From NCBI RefSeq assembly GCF_013402915.1, contig NC_050726.1:637501-701500 (forward strand): a DNA stretch of 64,000 nt, given 5' to 3'. The notes beneath the pieces are model-generated. The model did no database searches, had not been told where the DNA came from, and was given only the letters and a program-made list of their open reading frames with translations. The first letter of the stretch is position 1, and each line of letters starts with the position of its first letter. The position numbers were made by a program, and so were the translations under genes. The DNA comes from Zygotorulaspora mrakii. Taxonomy: Eukaryota; Ascomycota; Saccharomycetes; Saccharomycetales; Saccharomycetaceae. Positions 18,849-29,178 of this stretch are shown piece by piece.

Positions 18849-21800
18849 ATGGTGTTGAACAAGTTAATATCTTTCCAGCTAGATTATGCTCCACAATATA
18901 CTATTTCGAAGTACATTTCGGCTAGGACCCGTCTGCAATTAGTCCACATCAATCATCAATCTTCTCCTCTAGTTGAAGGCTATTTTGCTGTCGCTACTGA
19001 GTGTCCAACGGACTCAGGTGTGCCTCATACGTTGGAGCATTTGCTATTCATGGGATCAAAAAACCATCCTTATAAGGGATTGCTTGATAATGCCGGGAAT
19101 TTATGTATGTCTTCTACTAATGCTTGGACAGCAACCGATCAAACGGTTTACACGCTGACAAGTGCGGGTTGGGAAGGATTTAGGAAGCTATTTCCAGTCT
19201 ACTTGGATCATCTTTTGAATCCTACACTGACCGATGAAGCCTGTTTGACTGAAGTTTACCATGTTGATCCTATAGATTTATCCGATAAAGGTGTTGTATT
19301 TAGCGAGATGGATGCGATTGAATCTCAAAGTTGGTTTATTACTGCTCTTGAGAAACAAAGACTGCTATTTCCGGAGGGTAGTGGCTATAGGTCTGAAACA
19401 GGTGGGCTTACAAAGAATTTGAGGCAACTGAAGAGCGATGAGATCAGAAATTTTCACAAAAACGTTTATTCTACTGCTAATTTATGTCTTGTGATCAGTG
19501 GTAACGTCCCAGAGGACGATTTACTGAACATTGTTCAAGAATGGGATGATGGGTTGCCGAGTTTTGAACTTGCCACAAGAAGCAGGCCATTCGTTGATAG
19601 CAAACCCTCACAGATTCCTAGCAAATTGAATAAAACAATAGAAAGCAAAGTGGAATTCCCAGAATTGGATGAGAGTCAAGGTGAGTTGCTGTTCGCATGG
19701 ATTGGTGATCCATATGAATTGAACCAGGAAAATTTGGCTGTAAATTTATTGCTGGATTATTTCACTGAAAGTGCGCTGGCACCTTTTTCTAAAGAGCTGG
19801 TTGAAATTGAAGATCCATTTGCTAACTACGTAGACTACTGGGCAGATGACTTTTTGCGTACAATAATTAATGTTGGGATTCATGGTGTTCCAACCGAAAA
19901 ATTAGAGGTAACAAAAGACAAAGTACTGGAAATCCTCTCCAACCATGAAATTGATTTGAAAAGAATGCATCAGGTCATTGATAATGGCAAATGGAGCTTC
20001 ATCATGCGCTGTGAAAAATCAGGTGGCGGAACACTATCACAGGCTGCCATCACTGATTTCATATACGGTAATGAAGACGGATCCTCGTTGAAGACGGTGC
20101 TAAAGGACTTGAATGATTTTGGCACGCTTATGGCATGGACTAAGGATGATTGGAATCAACTGAGAAATCGACTTTTTGTTACTAATCATCCGGCTATAGT
20201 AGTTGGCTATCCTAGTTCAGACCTGTACAGTCGCACCAATTTCGAAAAGGAAAATCTCGTCAAAGAAAGACAAAAAACATACAAAGAAAAAGACAGGGCA
20301 GACCTGCGTAGAGCTTTAGATCGTGCCACTGCACTAAATGATACCCCGATCCCTGAGTCGATCTTGGAACAGTTTTTGGTGAATGATCCCGTCAAGAGTG
20401 TAAAGTTCATAGAAACAAAGGGTATTACGGCGATAGACAATTTTGAGTGGAATGATGAAGACAATGATGTGTCAAAAAATATAATTGCCCATAAACCGGC
20501 TAATTTCCCACTATTTCTTCATTTGGAACACTTTCCATCGCAATTTGTAGAATTACATTTCCTGCTGAACAGCAGATGTATTAAGGACGTAGCATTGTTG
20601 CCCTATTATCAAATTATCCGTGAACTATTTTCTTTACCGATGGAGGATGAAGACGGTAATATTCTACCTTTTGAAAAGGTAGTTTCGCAATTGAACACAG
20701 ATGCTATTGAGTATAATATAGAAACGGGATTGCAAGGATCAGTACCAGACCTTATCGATTTTAGCATACTGTGTAAGGCTGAAAATTACAAGAAAGCAGC
20801 GGTATGGATCAAACACTGTCTTTTCGATATGAAGTTCGATGAGAATCGTGTAAAAGTTTTGTTAGAAAACTACCTAGATTCCTTAGTAGAGAAAAAGAGA
20901 GAGGGTGAAAGTATGTTGGAGTCTCTTACTTGCAATAATCTATACACCGAAAGAACTGTTAAGAAATCCACTGATACCTTATTTGTTGAAGAAATACTAG
21001 AGGAGGTTTTGGAGAACATTGAAAATGGCGAATACGAGAAGAAAGTGTTACCGAGGTTAGAGACTATCAGATCTCAATTGAGAACTAATTTCTCCAAATT
21101 TCATATTGTCATATTGGGTGATGGTTCTAAATTGGGGCCAGATATTTACTCTCCATGGAATATTCTTATTGAAAGGCTACAAGATGTCCCATCAAAATAT
21201 GAAGTCAAAGTACCACCTGTTCCGAGAATCTTGAGTGCCACATCATGTCTTTGCAAAAATCCTAAAGAAAGGGCATACGTTATCACTACACCCGCGTCCG
21301 AATCTTCCTACATGAATATCTTCACCTCAATCCCGTTAAACGTGGACTATAAAAACCCAGAGTATGCCGCTGTTTCCGTCGCCTGTGAGTATTTACAATC
21401 AGTTGAAGGCCCATTTTGGAGAGGAATTCGTGGTTCTGGATTGGCCTATGGCGCAAGCATGGTCCGACTAGCAGAGGCTAACTGCTGGGGATTCAATGTA
21501 TATAGGGGTGCGGACATTGTCAAGTGTTATCAAGTTGCAAAAGAAATTGTTGAACAACATGCGTCAGGTGAACTCGAGATCGATGAAAAGTCATTGAAAG
21601 GCGCGGTAAGTATGATAATCAACAGAATAGCTACGTTCGAACACAGCTATGCAGAAGCTGCAATTGCGAGCTATCGGGATAATTTCCTCTTGAGTAGAGG
21701 CCCCGATTTCAATAAGCAACACATCGAAAGACTGGCCAAGGTGACGGTTGATGATGTTAGAGCAATACTGAATAAATATTTGGTAAACTTATTCAATTGT

Positions 21801-21992
21801 GAGAAAAGTGCGATCTTTGTTAGCTGTCATCCATCGAAGCTGGACACCATACAGAACTTCTTCGAATCGGAAGGGTTTACAGTAGAAGTGGAAGAGCTTC
21901 AATCAGACCTCGAGGATGACGAAGAAAATGAGATCGAAGAGGAAAGCGAAAAGGAAAATGAGAAGAAAAATGTAGAGGTTGAGACGAAATAG
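18849..21992 (+). CDS. SDD3: M16-family zinc metallopeptidase, YOL098C type
   Basis: A 1047-residue pitrilysin/insulinase-class protein (S. cerevisiae YOL098C is 1037). The inverted zinc motif HTLEH is at 60-64, with the downstream glutamate in the GVVFSEMDAIE region and the conserved GSGYRSETGG stretch (about 175-190). A second, inactive M16-like half follows, and the last 45 residues are a D/E/K-rich tail. The S. cerevisiae protein is a cytosolic putative metalloprotease of poorly defined substrate. The frame is open back to a GTG at 18819, but the ATG at 18849 aligns with the family start MxLxxLxSFxxxY. Lies downstream of snR58 on the same strand. Confidence 0.93.
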   Translation: MVLNKLISFQLDYAPQYTISKYISARTRLQLVHINHQSSPLVEGYFAVATECPTDSGVPHTLEHLLFMGSKNHPYKGLLDNAGNLCMSSTNAWTATDQTVYTLTSAGWEGFRKLFPVYLDHLLNPTLTDEACLTEVYHVDPIDLSDKGVVFSEMDAIESQSWFITALEKQRLLFPEGSGYRSETGGLTKNLRQLKSDEIRNFHKNVYSTANLCLVISGNVPEDDLLNIVQEWDDGLPSFELATRSRPFVDSKPSQIPSKLNKTIESKVEFPELDESQGELLFAWIGDPYELNQENLAVNLLLDYFTESALAPFSKELVEIEDPFANYVDYWADDFLRTIINVGIHGVPTEKLEVTKDKVLEILSNHEIDLKRMHQVIDNGKWSFIMRCEKSGGGTLSQAAITDFIYGNEDGSSLKTVLKDLNDFGTLMAWTKDDWNQLRNRLFVTNHPAIVVGYPSSDLYSRTNFEKENLVKERQKTYKEKDRADLRRALDRATALNDTPIPESILEQFLVNDPVKSVKFIETKGITAIDNFEWNDEDNDVSKNIIAHKPANFPLFLHLEHFPSQFVELHFLLNSRCIKDVALLPYYQIIRELFSLPMEDEDGNILPFEKVVSQLNTDAIEYNIETGLQGSVPDLIDFSILCKAENYKKAAVWIKHCLFDMKFDENRVKVLLENYLDSLVEKKREGESMLESLTCNNLYTERTVKKSTDTLFVEEILEEVLENIENGEYEKKVLPRLETIRSQLRTNFSKFHIVILGDGSKLGPDIYSPWNILIERLQDVPSKYEVKVPPVPRILSATSCLCKNPKERAYVITTPASESSYMNIFTSIPLNVDYKNPEYAAVSVACEYLQSVEGPFWRGIRGSGLAYGASMVRLAEANCWGFNVYRGADIVKCYQVAKEIVEQHASGELEIDEKSLKGAVSMIINRIATFEHSYAEAAIASYRDNFLLSRGPDFNKQHIERLAKVTVDDVRAILNKYLVNLFNCEKSAIFVSCHPSKLDTIQNFFESEGFTVEVEELQSDLEDDEENEIEEESEKENEKKNVEVETK

Positions 21993-22139
21993 AAGGCTTT
22001 GTATTGCTTATTCAAACTTGACGTACTTAAAGTAGATAGCGTTTACTGCAACATATTTATTATTCTATTCTACCATGGACTGAATTTTAGCTGGAGAATC
22101 TTGAAATGCTCAACAGCATGACTACAGCGAGAAAGACCA

Positions 22140-25100
22140 TCACTGTCTAGGCCTGAAAGAAATTTCACTCCTGGAAAGCAGCCTGGAGGTTCCATCCGAA
22201 ATAGTCTTTTTTGAACTCTTTGAAAAAGAAAGAGACGTTGTACCACTAACATCTAAATCTGATATTCCTAATCCTATTGAGCTTTGTGTTGAGTTCGACG
22301 GAAGTCCATTAACCAATTTGGTAGCTATTGGAACAGGACTTGCATGCTTTCTCGATTTTTCCTTCGAGTTTACAAAGTGCTCAAAAATACGACTTCCTTT
22401 CGCAGTCGCAGATGTTGTCCCAGTAGTAGAGGATGCATGTTTTTTTCCAGGAAGTGTGCCACTTCTTGAATGTAAACTGGGAGATGGAAACGTTGGAGTT
22501 TGTTGCTGGGCTATTATAGTAGAATCGGATGTGATGGAGGCATCAAATTGATTGCCACCACGAGCTAGCTTGGGGCTTGCCATTCTTGCAGCTTTAAGAG
22601 CGCTACTATTTTGTTCATCTTCTCTCTTTAATTTCGCCACAACTCTTTCGTGGTTTATTTGAATCCCTCTGTTGATTGCATTCAACCAATTATCCATTGT
22701 TTGTTTATCCGACTTGAAAACAAACGAGCTGTAAGGCGTTTGAATGGTGAAAGACCTCTCACTACTAGTTTCAGCTGACGGCCAGATAATTTCTCTAACC
22801 TTAATACCAGATTGACAGAGATTAATATCATAAACTAGCTCATAATTGAGATTCGTGTCAGGAATACATTTAGTCTTCTTCACAAATATTAAACATCTAC
22901 CAAGACTCGTAATTAAAAGCATTCTTTTGAAATACTCGTTGGGAGGTACAGGGATTGATATATTATCAGTTCTAGTCGTGTGCTGGAACAGCTTTTTGAA
23001 TTTATCTGTCAAGGCAAAATTTCCATTTTCATCTGCGGTTTCATTGGAGCCAGATGAAGGTGATGACGCTCCATTATTATGAGCTGGTGCAGATTCACCA
23101 CCTGGTTTTCTATAATCTTTGGTTATCTTCTCATTATCTAATAACATTTCTTCGTAATACATTTTTTCTGGTAGTATTTTATTACTTGAGTCATTCCTGA
23201 ATCCAGTGACTCCACCCCCCCCTCTAGCGACCTGCGATAGAAGGGTACCTCTAGAAGTACCATTGCCTTGTGGCTCGACCAAAGATCCGTGCACTCTCTG
23301 AACCCGCTTTTCAAACGATTCCGTTTCTAGCACCGCCAGATATATCTCATCTGCAGCTAAAACACGCTCGTCAATATTCTTTAGATAATATGACCACATA
23401 ATGTCAATCCTGCTCATCGAGGGGAGTGGTGGAATGTCATTTCTATCTGAACTAGAAGGTAAATTTGAGGTGGTACCTGCGCTGGAGTAGGCTGCCGTGA
23501 AGCTCTCCGAAGTTTTGCGTGATCCAGTTGTTCCATTGATACTTCCACTGGAATTATTTGCGCTTAAACCAATTAAAGTTGTGGTTCTTGACGTTGAAGT
23601 TGAGGCCCTCGGTTTGGAAGATGGCGTATCAGATAAGTTCGCCGCAGAAGTTGTTCTAGTTGCTTGAGGTGGTGGGGATTTACCCTTTTTTGTCAATGCT
23701 GCAGATGCCGCAGATGCCGCACCACCACCCGACGTTCTGTAGGGTTGGGATTGCTTTCTACTACCGACGGCTTTCCTTGCATTATTTAGTATTTGAGCAG
23801 TCCTCTCATCGAGAGCCTTTTTAGAAGTGGATGTAACAGGTAAATTTGAGGATATTGTATTTTTTTTGCTGTTACTACCGCTTATGGGTTCGGGCGTACG
23901 GCTACTTGCGATAGATGTGGTCGACTTGGTATTAGTTTTCGTAATAAGCGGGCGTTTCAGCTGAGAAACTGAACTCGAACTCAATGCAGGAACAGGTTGC
24001 ATAGATTTAGCGCTAACCTTGTACGGTTGAATTTCCGGCGGAGCATCAGACCATATAGAGGCATCATTGAAATTTTTTCCTTCAAAGAAATAATGCTTCT
24101 TGATTTGAGGAATAGACAATCTTTGATCAGGTTGTTTCATTAAGATTTTTTTAACAAGATCTCTAATTACTAGAGGAAATCCAGCGGTGAACGCATATTG
24201 AACCTTCATCACTTTTTGAAAGGTCAAATACTCATTTGTTGCTTTGAATGGTGGTTTTCCGGCAATCATTTGAAATAAGATACATCCAAAAGCCCAAATA
24301 TCACATCTGTAATCAACGTAGCTATCATTCAACAGCTCTGGTGATACATATTCTGCGGTACCAACAAAGGATTTTGCTCTCGTTAAAAGATCGAATGATT
24401 CCGTCGTACCTTCCTTAGATTTCAAAATTTTTGCAGTCCCGAAATCTGTCAATTTTACTTTCATATCTTTATCTAGCAAGATATTTTCTGGCTTAATGTC
24501 TCTGTGAATAATGCCCTTTGAGTGAATAAAATCGATTGCATCAATAACTTGAGCAGAATAATAGCTTGCACATTCCTCATTTAAAGAGCCAAACTTTTTA
24601 ATTACTGAAAGAAAATCACCATTTGGGGCATATTCCAATAAAAAATACAAACTTGACTCATCTTGAAAAGTGAAAAACAGTTTTACAATACCTCGCGAAT
24701 TGTTCAAGCGTTGCAAAGCATTTTTTTCAATATTAACATATTTAACTTTCTTTTGACGAATCAAATATTCTTTATTCAATATCTTTAAAGCGTATTTCTT
24801 TCCACTGTCTTTAGAAGTGGCCAAAATAACGGTTGAATACGAACCATCACCTAAGTTTTCACCAAATTTGAAATCTTTTATGCCCTTTTTCATTACTCGT
24901 TTAATTTTTTTACCTGTCGCTGGGTTAGTCACTTCTTGTACAATCTTGGCAGCACCCCTTTCTGCCCATTCCTCTCTTCTCTTTTTTAATTCAGGATCCA
25001 GTGCCATTTCGTATTCTAGACCAGAGTCGCTGTTTTCCCCTTCTTCCTCATCTTCTACATCATCTTCTACCTCACCTTTTTCGCCATTTACCTGCGAGTT

Positions 25101-25490
25101 ATCATCTTCATACCCGCTGTGGTACTCCTGGTTCGGCTGCTGCGCGAGCGCACTTGTTTCTTCTTCCAGGGTTATTTGGTCGTCGTCACTGCTTCCATGC
25201 ATGTCCTCATTGAGTTCCGGTATTCTTCCACTTGATTTTTGCCTATTTTCAGAGTTGTACATCTCAATAAAGTTGTCTGTATCAGTCAATGCCTTGTGTA
25301 AAGTCTCTGGCCTTCCGGAGTAAATATCTGCCAAGCTCCAGTTGGAAGCACTTCTTATAGCAGGGCCAAGAGGATCATTCTTCTCCTTTCTGGTTTTCGG
25401 ACCGCCGACTTCCCCATTTCTTTTCTCTAGCTGAGATGCAATATTCCTCTCATCTGTGGGGAGCAAAGGCCTCAAACGGCTTCCAGTCAT
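22140..25490 (-). CDS. PKH1/PKH2: PDK1-type protein kinase (Pkh1/Pkh2 orthologue)
   Basis: A 1116-residue AGC kinase, orthologue of sphingoid-base-responsive Pkh1 (766) and Pkh2 (1081), which phosphorylate the activation loops of Ypk1, Pkc1 and Sch9 at eisosomes and the plasma membrane. The kinase domain is at about 206-470: glycine loop GENLGDGSYS (210-219), lysine K236, HRDIKPEN (329-336), DFG (349-351), and activation loop KSFVGTAEYVSPE with S374 as the PDK1-like autophosphorylation site. The N-terminus is acidic; a Ser/Thr-rich linker at 500-690 precedes a PH-like domain at about 850-950. Position between YOL098C and IZH fits both YDR490C and YOL100W. Confidence 0.93.
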   Translation of the reverse strand: MTGSRLRPLLPTDERNIASQLEKRNGEVGGPKTRKEKNDPLGPAIRSASNWSLADIYSGRPETLHKALTDTDNFIEMYNSENRQKSSGRIPELNEDMHGSSDDDQITLEEETSALAQQPNQEYHSGYEDDNSQVNGEKGEVEDDVEDEEEGENSDSGLEYEMALDPELKKRREEWAERGAAKIVQEVTNPATGKKIKRVMKKGIKDFKFGENLGDGSYSTVILATSKDSGKKYALKILNKEYLIRQKKVKYVNIEKNALQRLNNSRGIVKLFFTFQDESSLYFLLEYAPNGDFLSVIKKFGSLNEECASYYSAQVIDAIDFIHSKGIIHRDIKPENILLDKDMKVKLTDFGTAKILKSKEGTTESFDLLTRAKSFVGTAEYVSPELLNDSYVDYRCDIWAFGCILFQMIAGKPPFKATNEYLTFQKVMKVQYAFTAGFPLVIRDLVKKILMKQPDQRLSIPQIKKHYFFEGKNFNDASIWSDAPPEIQPYKVSAKSMQPVPALSSSSVSQLKRPLITKTNTKSTTSIASSRTPEPISGSNSKKNTISSNLPVTSTSKKALDERTAQILNNARKAVGSRKQSQPYRTSGGGAASAASAALTKKGKSPPPQATRTTSAANLSDTPSSKPRASTSTSRTTTLIGLSANNSSGSINGTTGSRKTSESFTAAYSSAGTTSNLPSSSDRNDIPPLPSMSRIDIMWSYYLKNIDERVLAADEIYLAVLETESFEKRVQRVHGSLVEPQGNGTSRGTLLSQVARGGGGVTGFRNDSSNKILPEKMYYEEMLLDNEKITKDYRKPGGESAPAHNNGASSPSSGSNETADENGNFALTDKFKKLFQHTTRTDNISIPVPPNEYFKRMLLITSLGRCLIFVKKTKCIPDTNLNYELVYDINLCQSGIKVREIIWPSAETSSERSFTIQTPYSSFVFKSDKQTMDNWLNAINRGIQINHERVVAKLKREDEQNSSALKAARMASPKLARGGNQFDASITSDSTIIAQQQTPTFPSPSLHSRSGTLPGKKHASSTTGTTSATAKGSRIFEHFVNSKEKSRKHASPVPIATKLVNGLPSNSTQSSIGLGISDLDVSGTTSLSFSKSSKKTISDGTSRLLSRSEISFRPRQ

Positions 25491-26110
25491 GTTGTCCTTG
25501 TTATATTAAGCTTGATTACGTAAAAAAGTGCGATGGACCGCTAAAATGCTAATGTGGATGAGTTTAGACTCTTTCTAAATGATGTGACCATATATCGATC
25601 TTCTTTTATGTGGAAAGCTCCTCTGCTACCAAAAACGTAGCCGCTATGAATGTCTATTAACCTACCCTTCCGAGCGAAACAAAACGAGAAGCGCGTGTAA
25701 GCAAGCTTCCTCTTATCAATACGCTAAAGAAAATGTATACCAGTCACCCGACTTATATCGAAGCCTTGTTTGCAATAGCTCTACCTTTCGGTTTCTTTGC
25801 TCGTCCGATGGTTGATCTGTTTTTAAGCTCTTTACCGCAGGGGCAAATTCTCATAGATTGTTATTCGAAGGCTGAACAAAAATCAACTTATACCTCGTTA
25901 TTTGTGATACTTCAGTGAAATTCTAGAAATGTATACTTTCTTTGAGTATTTTGCCCTTGTTTTCTATCTTATAGCTGATCACCGATTAGTGTAAGTCAAT
26001 TCGGCCAGATACATCTGGATTTGATTACCAAGGGTGCTCCACACCTCAGATCTTCTTCATTTTTTTACTTTCGACAATGCTTTGTGGCTGTGACAGGTGA
26101 AGCGCCAGTA
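25491..26110. other. Divergent intergenic region, PKH and the unrecognised gene
   Basis: About 620 bp with no ATG-started frame of note. The frame of the downstream gene remains open back to a TTG at 26021, but the first ATG is at 26111. No clear regulatory site or RNA gene was recognised. Confidence 0.5.
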
Positions 26111-26968
26111 ATGTCAAAAAAAATAAAAATGGAGCTGTATAACGATACACAATTAGTAGCGTTGCTGCAGTCATATGGGCATTTTATCATGACGACACCC
26201 CGCATCATCAATGTGGTAGGATTGGCAGGATCAGCAAAGCTGGAAGAAGAGGATATCATTGCATTTCTGGAAAGATATCGCTACGATAGACAGCATAGAA
26301 TGAACGCAAGCAGCGAGACATGTCTAGACACCGAGCTTTTGCAGAAATTAGTTCAGATGAACGGTTTGCCGACCAATGCAGCAGCATTTGAAGACAGTAC
26401 GGAGACTGCATCAAGGATAGTCGAGGGAGTGAAAAGTATTCAGTTGGAACAAGAAGACATCGTTGAGCTGCCAGCACAGTCGGTGCAGACTGTGCTGGAC
26501 GATGAGCAAGACGATGAGCAAGACGAAAAAGGCCAGGAATCAACCCGCACGGTCAAAGATGCACACATCAGAAAAACGTTGAGACGAATCCATCAGTTCT
26601 CGTCCGGCGTGTGCTCCCGGATGAAGAACGGCATTCGATTGCAGACAAGGAAAAAGAGAGACGACTATCGCCAAGAAGACATCTACAATGAGAAAAGCGA
26701 CTACAACTACGATTCATCTAGCCTGCCACTGGGGCTCCCACAAGGATGGCTACAGGATAGGGAATCACATGAGCAATCGCATGGCCAAGTTCAATGGCAG
26801 TGGGACTACTCGCAACTGCAGTCTGCCTTGATGACCTATTCAACAGCACTAAGCGACAACAATACCGTTGTTCGCAACAGCCGGTATCCGTACCCAACGG
26901 TTGAATCAAGAGACTCACAACGAGAACCCTCCACAATCAACGTTCTAAAGCTGATACAGCCCCAGTAG
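26111..26968 (+). CDS. Unrecognised protein, hydrophilic, possibly lineage-specific
   Basis: A 285-residue frame from the ATG at 26111. I do not recognise it. The N-terminal 65 residues look folded and helical (YNDTQLVALLQSYGHFIM, then EEEDIIAFLERYRYDRQHR). A DDEQDDEQDE duplication lies near 146-155, then a basic stretch (KTLRRIHQF, RLQTRKKRDDYRQ). The C-terminal third is rich in Q, S, Y and W and looks disordered. There is no signal peptide or membrane segment. S. cerevisiae has no verified gene between PKH1/PKH2 and IZH1/IZH4 that I know of, only a dubious ORF (YDR491C). The length without stops and the segmented composition argue that it is real. Confidence 0.65.
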   Translation: MSKKIKMELYNDTQLVALLQSYGHFIMTTPRIINVVGLAGSAKLEEEDIIAFLERYRYDRQHRMNASSETCLDTELLQKLVQMNGLPTNAAAFEDSTETASRIVEGVKSIQLEQEDIVELPAQSVQTVLDDEQDDEQDEKGQESTRTVKDAHIRKTLRRIHQFSSGVCSRMKNGIRLQTRKKRDDYRQEDIYNEKSDYNYDSSSLPLGLPQGWLQDRESHEQSHGQVQWQWDYSQLQSALMTYSTALSDNNTVVRNSRYPYPTVESRDSQREPSTINVLKLIQPQ

Positions 26969-27450
26969 GTATCTGTATATGTGATTTTTAATCGTATAGA
27001 TCTCTTTATTTCTTGGCGTCTCAACAAAAATTATCTTGCTACTATTCAACAAATGGAAAAAAAAACACCCAATAAGCTCATTCTTCCTTCCATACATGGA
27101 GGGTATTCGTTCATGCAGCGGAATATAAAGGTTAATATCGGTCAGCTATCAGGTCAGGCCAGGAGAACTAATATAAATGGCGAACAAGCTGTGGCACAAA
27201 TCGTTTGTTGTATTCTCAAAAAGTATAGCATTACAGTATAACGCTTCTTTTTTTGGTTGATTTATCGTGCAAAAAAGTGAGAGAAACTGTCAAGATCTCC
27301 GGTTTACAAAGAGGGAAATAACTCGACGATATAAAATACTCGAGAGGCGCTCCAAGTCTATTGATTTTGTTTAGCAAGTTCGAGTAATTTGAAGATTTTG
27401 CGAGTTGTTGCAGGTTAATTCGGCGCAGTAGCAGGGGAGTTTGAGTAGAG
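26969..27450. other. Intergenic, IZH promoter
   Basis: About 480 bp. A 62-codon ATG frame at 27053-27241 has no recognisable product and was not called. A TATAAAA-type box lies at about 27330-27336, about 115 bp upstream of the IZH ATG. I saw no clear Zap1 element. Confidence 0.5.
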
Positions 27451-28416
27451 ATGAGCTCAATAACAGCTGTAAAACAGAGAAGGGTTACGACCAGTACAAG
27501 CAGTGGTAAAAAAGACAATGATAAGGGAAAATTGAATACTGCAGACAAGGATAAACTGCTTTACGATTATAATGAGTTACCGGAATGGCAAAAGGACAAC
27601 GACAAAATTATAACCGGCTATGTCCGTGAGAACAATTCATTTGTTAACTGTTTGAAATCTCTAACGTATTTGAACAACGAATCTGTCAACATCTACACGC
27701 ATTTGTGCTCTGCGATGGTTTACTTTGTGTTGTTACTTTTTTTCACCGATTTAATGCTAATTCCATCGTTCCCATCCACAACCATGACAGACTACATTAT
27801 AATAAACTTCTACCTGCTGGGTGCGTTTATGTGTTTAATGTGCAGCAGTTGCTTTCATTGCTTCAAACAGCATTCGGAGGCCCATTCAGACATCTGGAGT
27901 AAAGTGGACTACATGGGCATCATTGGATTGATTTCCTGCTCGGTGATATCTTTGCTCTATTACGGATTCTTCGATCACGTCTTCTATTTCAAGTTATTCG
28001 CTGTAATAACTGTGGTGTTGGCAACCTGCTGTAGTGTTTGCGTTCTGAGTGAAAAGTTCAACACAAAAAACATGCGTCCATTGCGGGCTACTTTCTTCAT
28101 TGGATTCGCATTTAGTTCGATCATCCCAATACTTACCGGTACTCTAAAATTTGGACTGTCTGAAGTTGTCCATAGAGTGCAATTGAGATTTGTCGGTTGG
28201 GAAGCACTCTTTTATCTATCCGGGGCTGTCATTTACGGTTATAGAATCCCAGAAACTATAGCGCCCGGGAAATTCGATTTTTTTGGTAGCTCCCACCAGA
28301 TTTTCCATGTACTTGTGGTTATCGGTTCACTTTGTCACTTGAGAGCCGTTATGGGGTCTTATATGTTTATGCATTCGCACTTGAACGCTCCCAACTTGAT
28401 CACCTTCAAAGTCTGA
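27451..28416 (+). CDS. IZH1/IZH4: PAQR/hemolysin III-type membrane protein (Izh family)
   Basis: A 321-residue seven-helix PAQR protein, orthologue of Izh1 (316) and Izh4 (312), which affect zinc and sterol homeostasis. The hydrophilic N-terminus (1-75) leads into the signature [14 protein letters not shown]. The metal-site residues are visible in [12 protein letters not shown] and in [15 protein letters not shown] near the C-terminus, which ends [11 protein letters not shown]. Location next to PKH and MZM1/TPT1 matches YDR492W and YOL101C. Confidence 0.93.
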   Translation: MSSITAVKQRRVTTSTSSGKKDNDKGKLNTADKDKLLYDYNELPEWQKDNDKIITGYVRENNSFVNCLKSLTYLNNESVNIYTHLCSAMVYFVLLLFFTDLMLIPSFPSTTMTDYIIINFYLLGAFMCLMCSSCFHCFKQHSEAHSDIWSKVDYMGIIGLISCSVISLLYYGFFDHVFYFKLFAVITVVLATCCSVCVLSEKFNTKNMRPLRATFFIGFAFSSIIPILTGTLKFGLSEVVHRVQLRFVGWEALFYLSGAVIYGYRIPETIAPGKFDFFGSSHQIFHVLVVIGSLCHLRAVMGSYMFMHSHLNAPNLITFKV

Positions 28417-28739
28417 TCACCTTTTCTTTGATCTTTAACCTCAAAATAAAAACATACGTAAAATAAGTAATAGAAAGGAGAATAATAAATTACACAATTA
28501 TACGTCGTTTAAAACCTGCCCCACATCCCATTAGGCCTCCTCTGATCATCTGTTAGTAGCCTTCGAATCATTTGATCGTATTGAACTTTACGACGATCCC
28601 TTCAAAGTTACCCTCATAAGAGAGAAAGATCTCGAATCAGCTAAGAGAGCTTTAATGTAAAGATGACTGACATAGCTTTCAGTAATCAAGCAAGAGTGCT
28701 ATTGTTCTAGGCATTATATTTACATAATTATCATCAAGA
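28417..28739. other. Intergenic IZH/MZM1
   Basis: About 320 bp, AT-rich, holding the IZH 3' flank and the MZM1 promoter. No feature recognised. Confidence 0.5.
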
Positions 28740-29096
28740 ATGAGCAGCGAAAGAGTATTGGTCGCATTCAGGCATGGATTGAGAGCTACTCGCGTGGCGT
28801 TTGCCGGAGATACAAGGATGCTATTAGCAGCAAGAGCACAAATGCGTCAGGGCATTATTAATCCGCCCAATCCTGATCTAAGCATTGATGATCAAATAAA
28901 ACATTTAGAAGAGGTCTCGCGATTTCTGAGGCAGAACTTGGTGCAGGGCAAGAAGGTTGATAGCGGTGAGAAATATCATTTAAATATTCACAAAGAAACT
29001 GAGTTAGGTGACAACGAGAGTTTAAAGAAGACAAAAAAAACTCTAGCTTCCCAAGGAGGCGGTTGTTGTGGTGGTGGTGAGGGCTTATATAAGTAG
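28740..29096 (+). CDS. MZM1: Mitochondrial complex III assembly factor (LYR family)
   Basis: A 118-residue matrix protein (S. cerevisiae 123), orthologue of human LYRM7, that stabilises the Rieske protein Rip1 before its insertion into complex III. The LYR-family helices are at about 5-70 (AFRHGLRATRVAFAGDTRMLLAAR in the first part; PPNPDLSIDDQIKHLEE next). The conserved block YHLNIHKETELGDNESL follows at about 82-98. The last 15 residues, rich in glycine with a Cys-Cys pair, differ from the S. cerevisiae tail as I recall it. Matches YDR493W. Confidence 0.92.
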   Translation: MSSERVLVAFRHGLRATRVAFAGDTRMLLAARAQMRQGIINPPNPDLSIDDQIKHLEEVSRFLRQNLVQGKKVDSGEKYHLNIHKETELGDNESLKKTKKTLASQGGGCCGGGEGLYK

Positions 29097-29178
29097 ATGT
29101 TAGGAATTCGGACTTATTTACTTTTTCTTGTATATATTCGACTGTTCAAATTATTCATGCAAATCTTTCTTTTGACTT

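Noticed and set aside
22010..22139. Small minus frame at the 3' end of PKH
   Set aside because: It overlaps the PKH coding end and 3' flank in another frame and has no features of its own.
24817..25323. 168-codon plus-strand frame inside PKH
   Set aside because: It is antisense to the acidic, Ser-rich N-terminus of a well-supported kinase; its Ser/Phe-rich composition is what the opposite strand of such codons gives.
27053..27241. 62-codon ATG frame before IZH
   Set aside because: Short, no family resemblance, lies in the IZH promoter; could be reconsidered if conserved.
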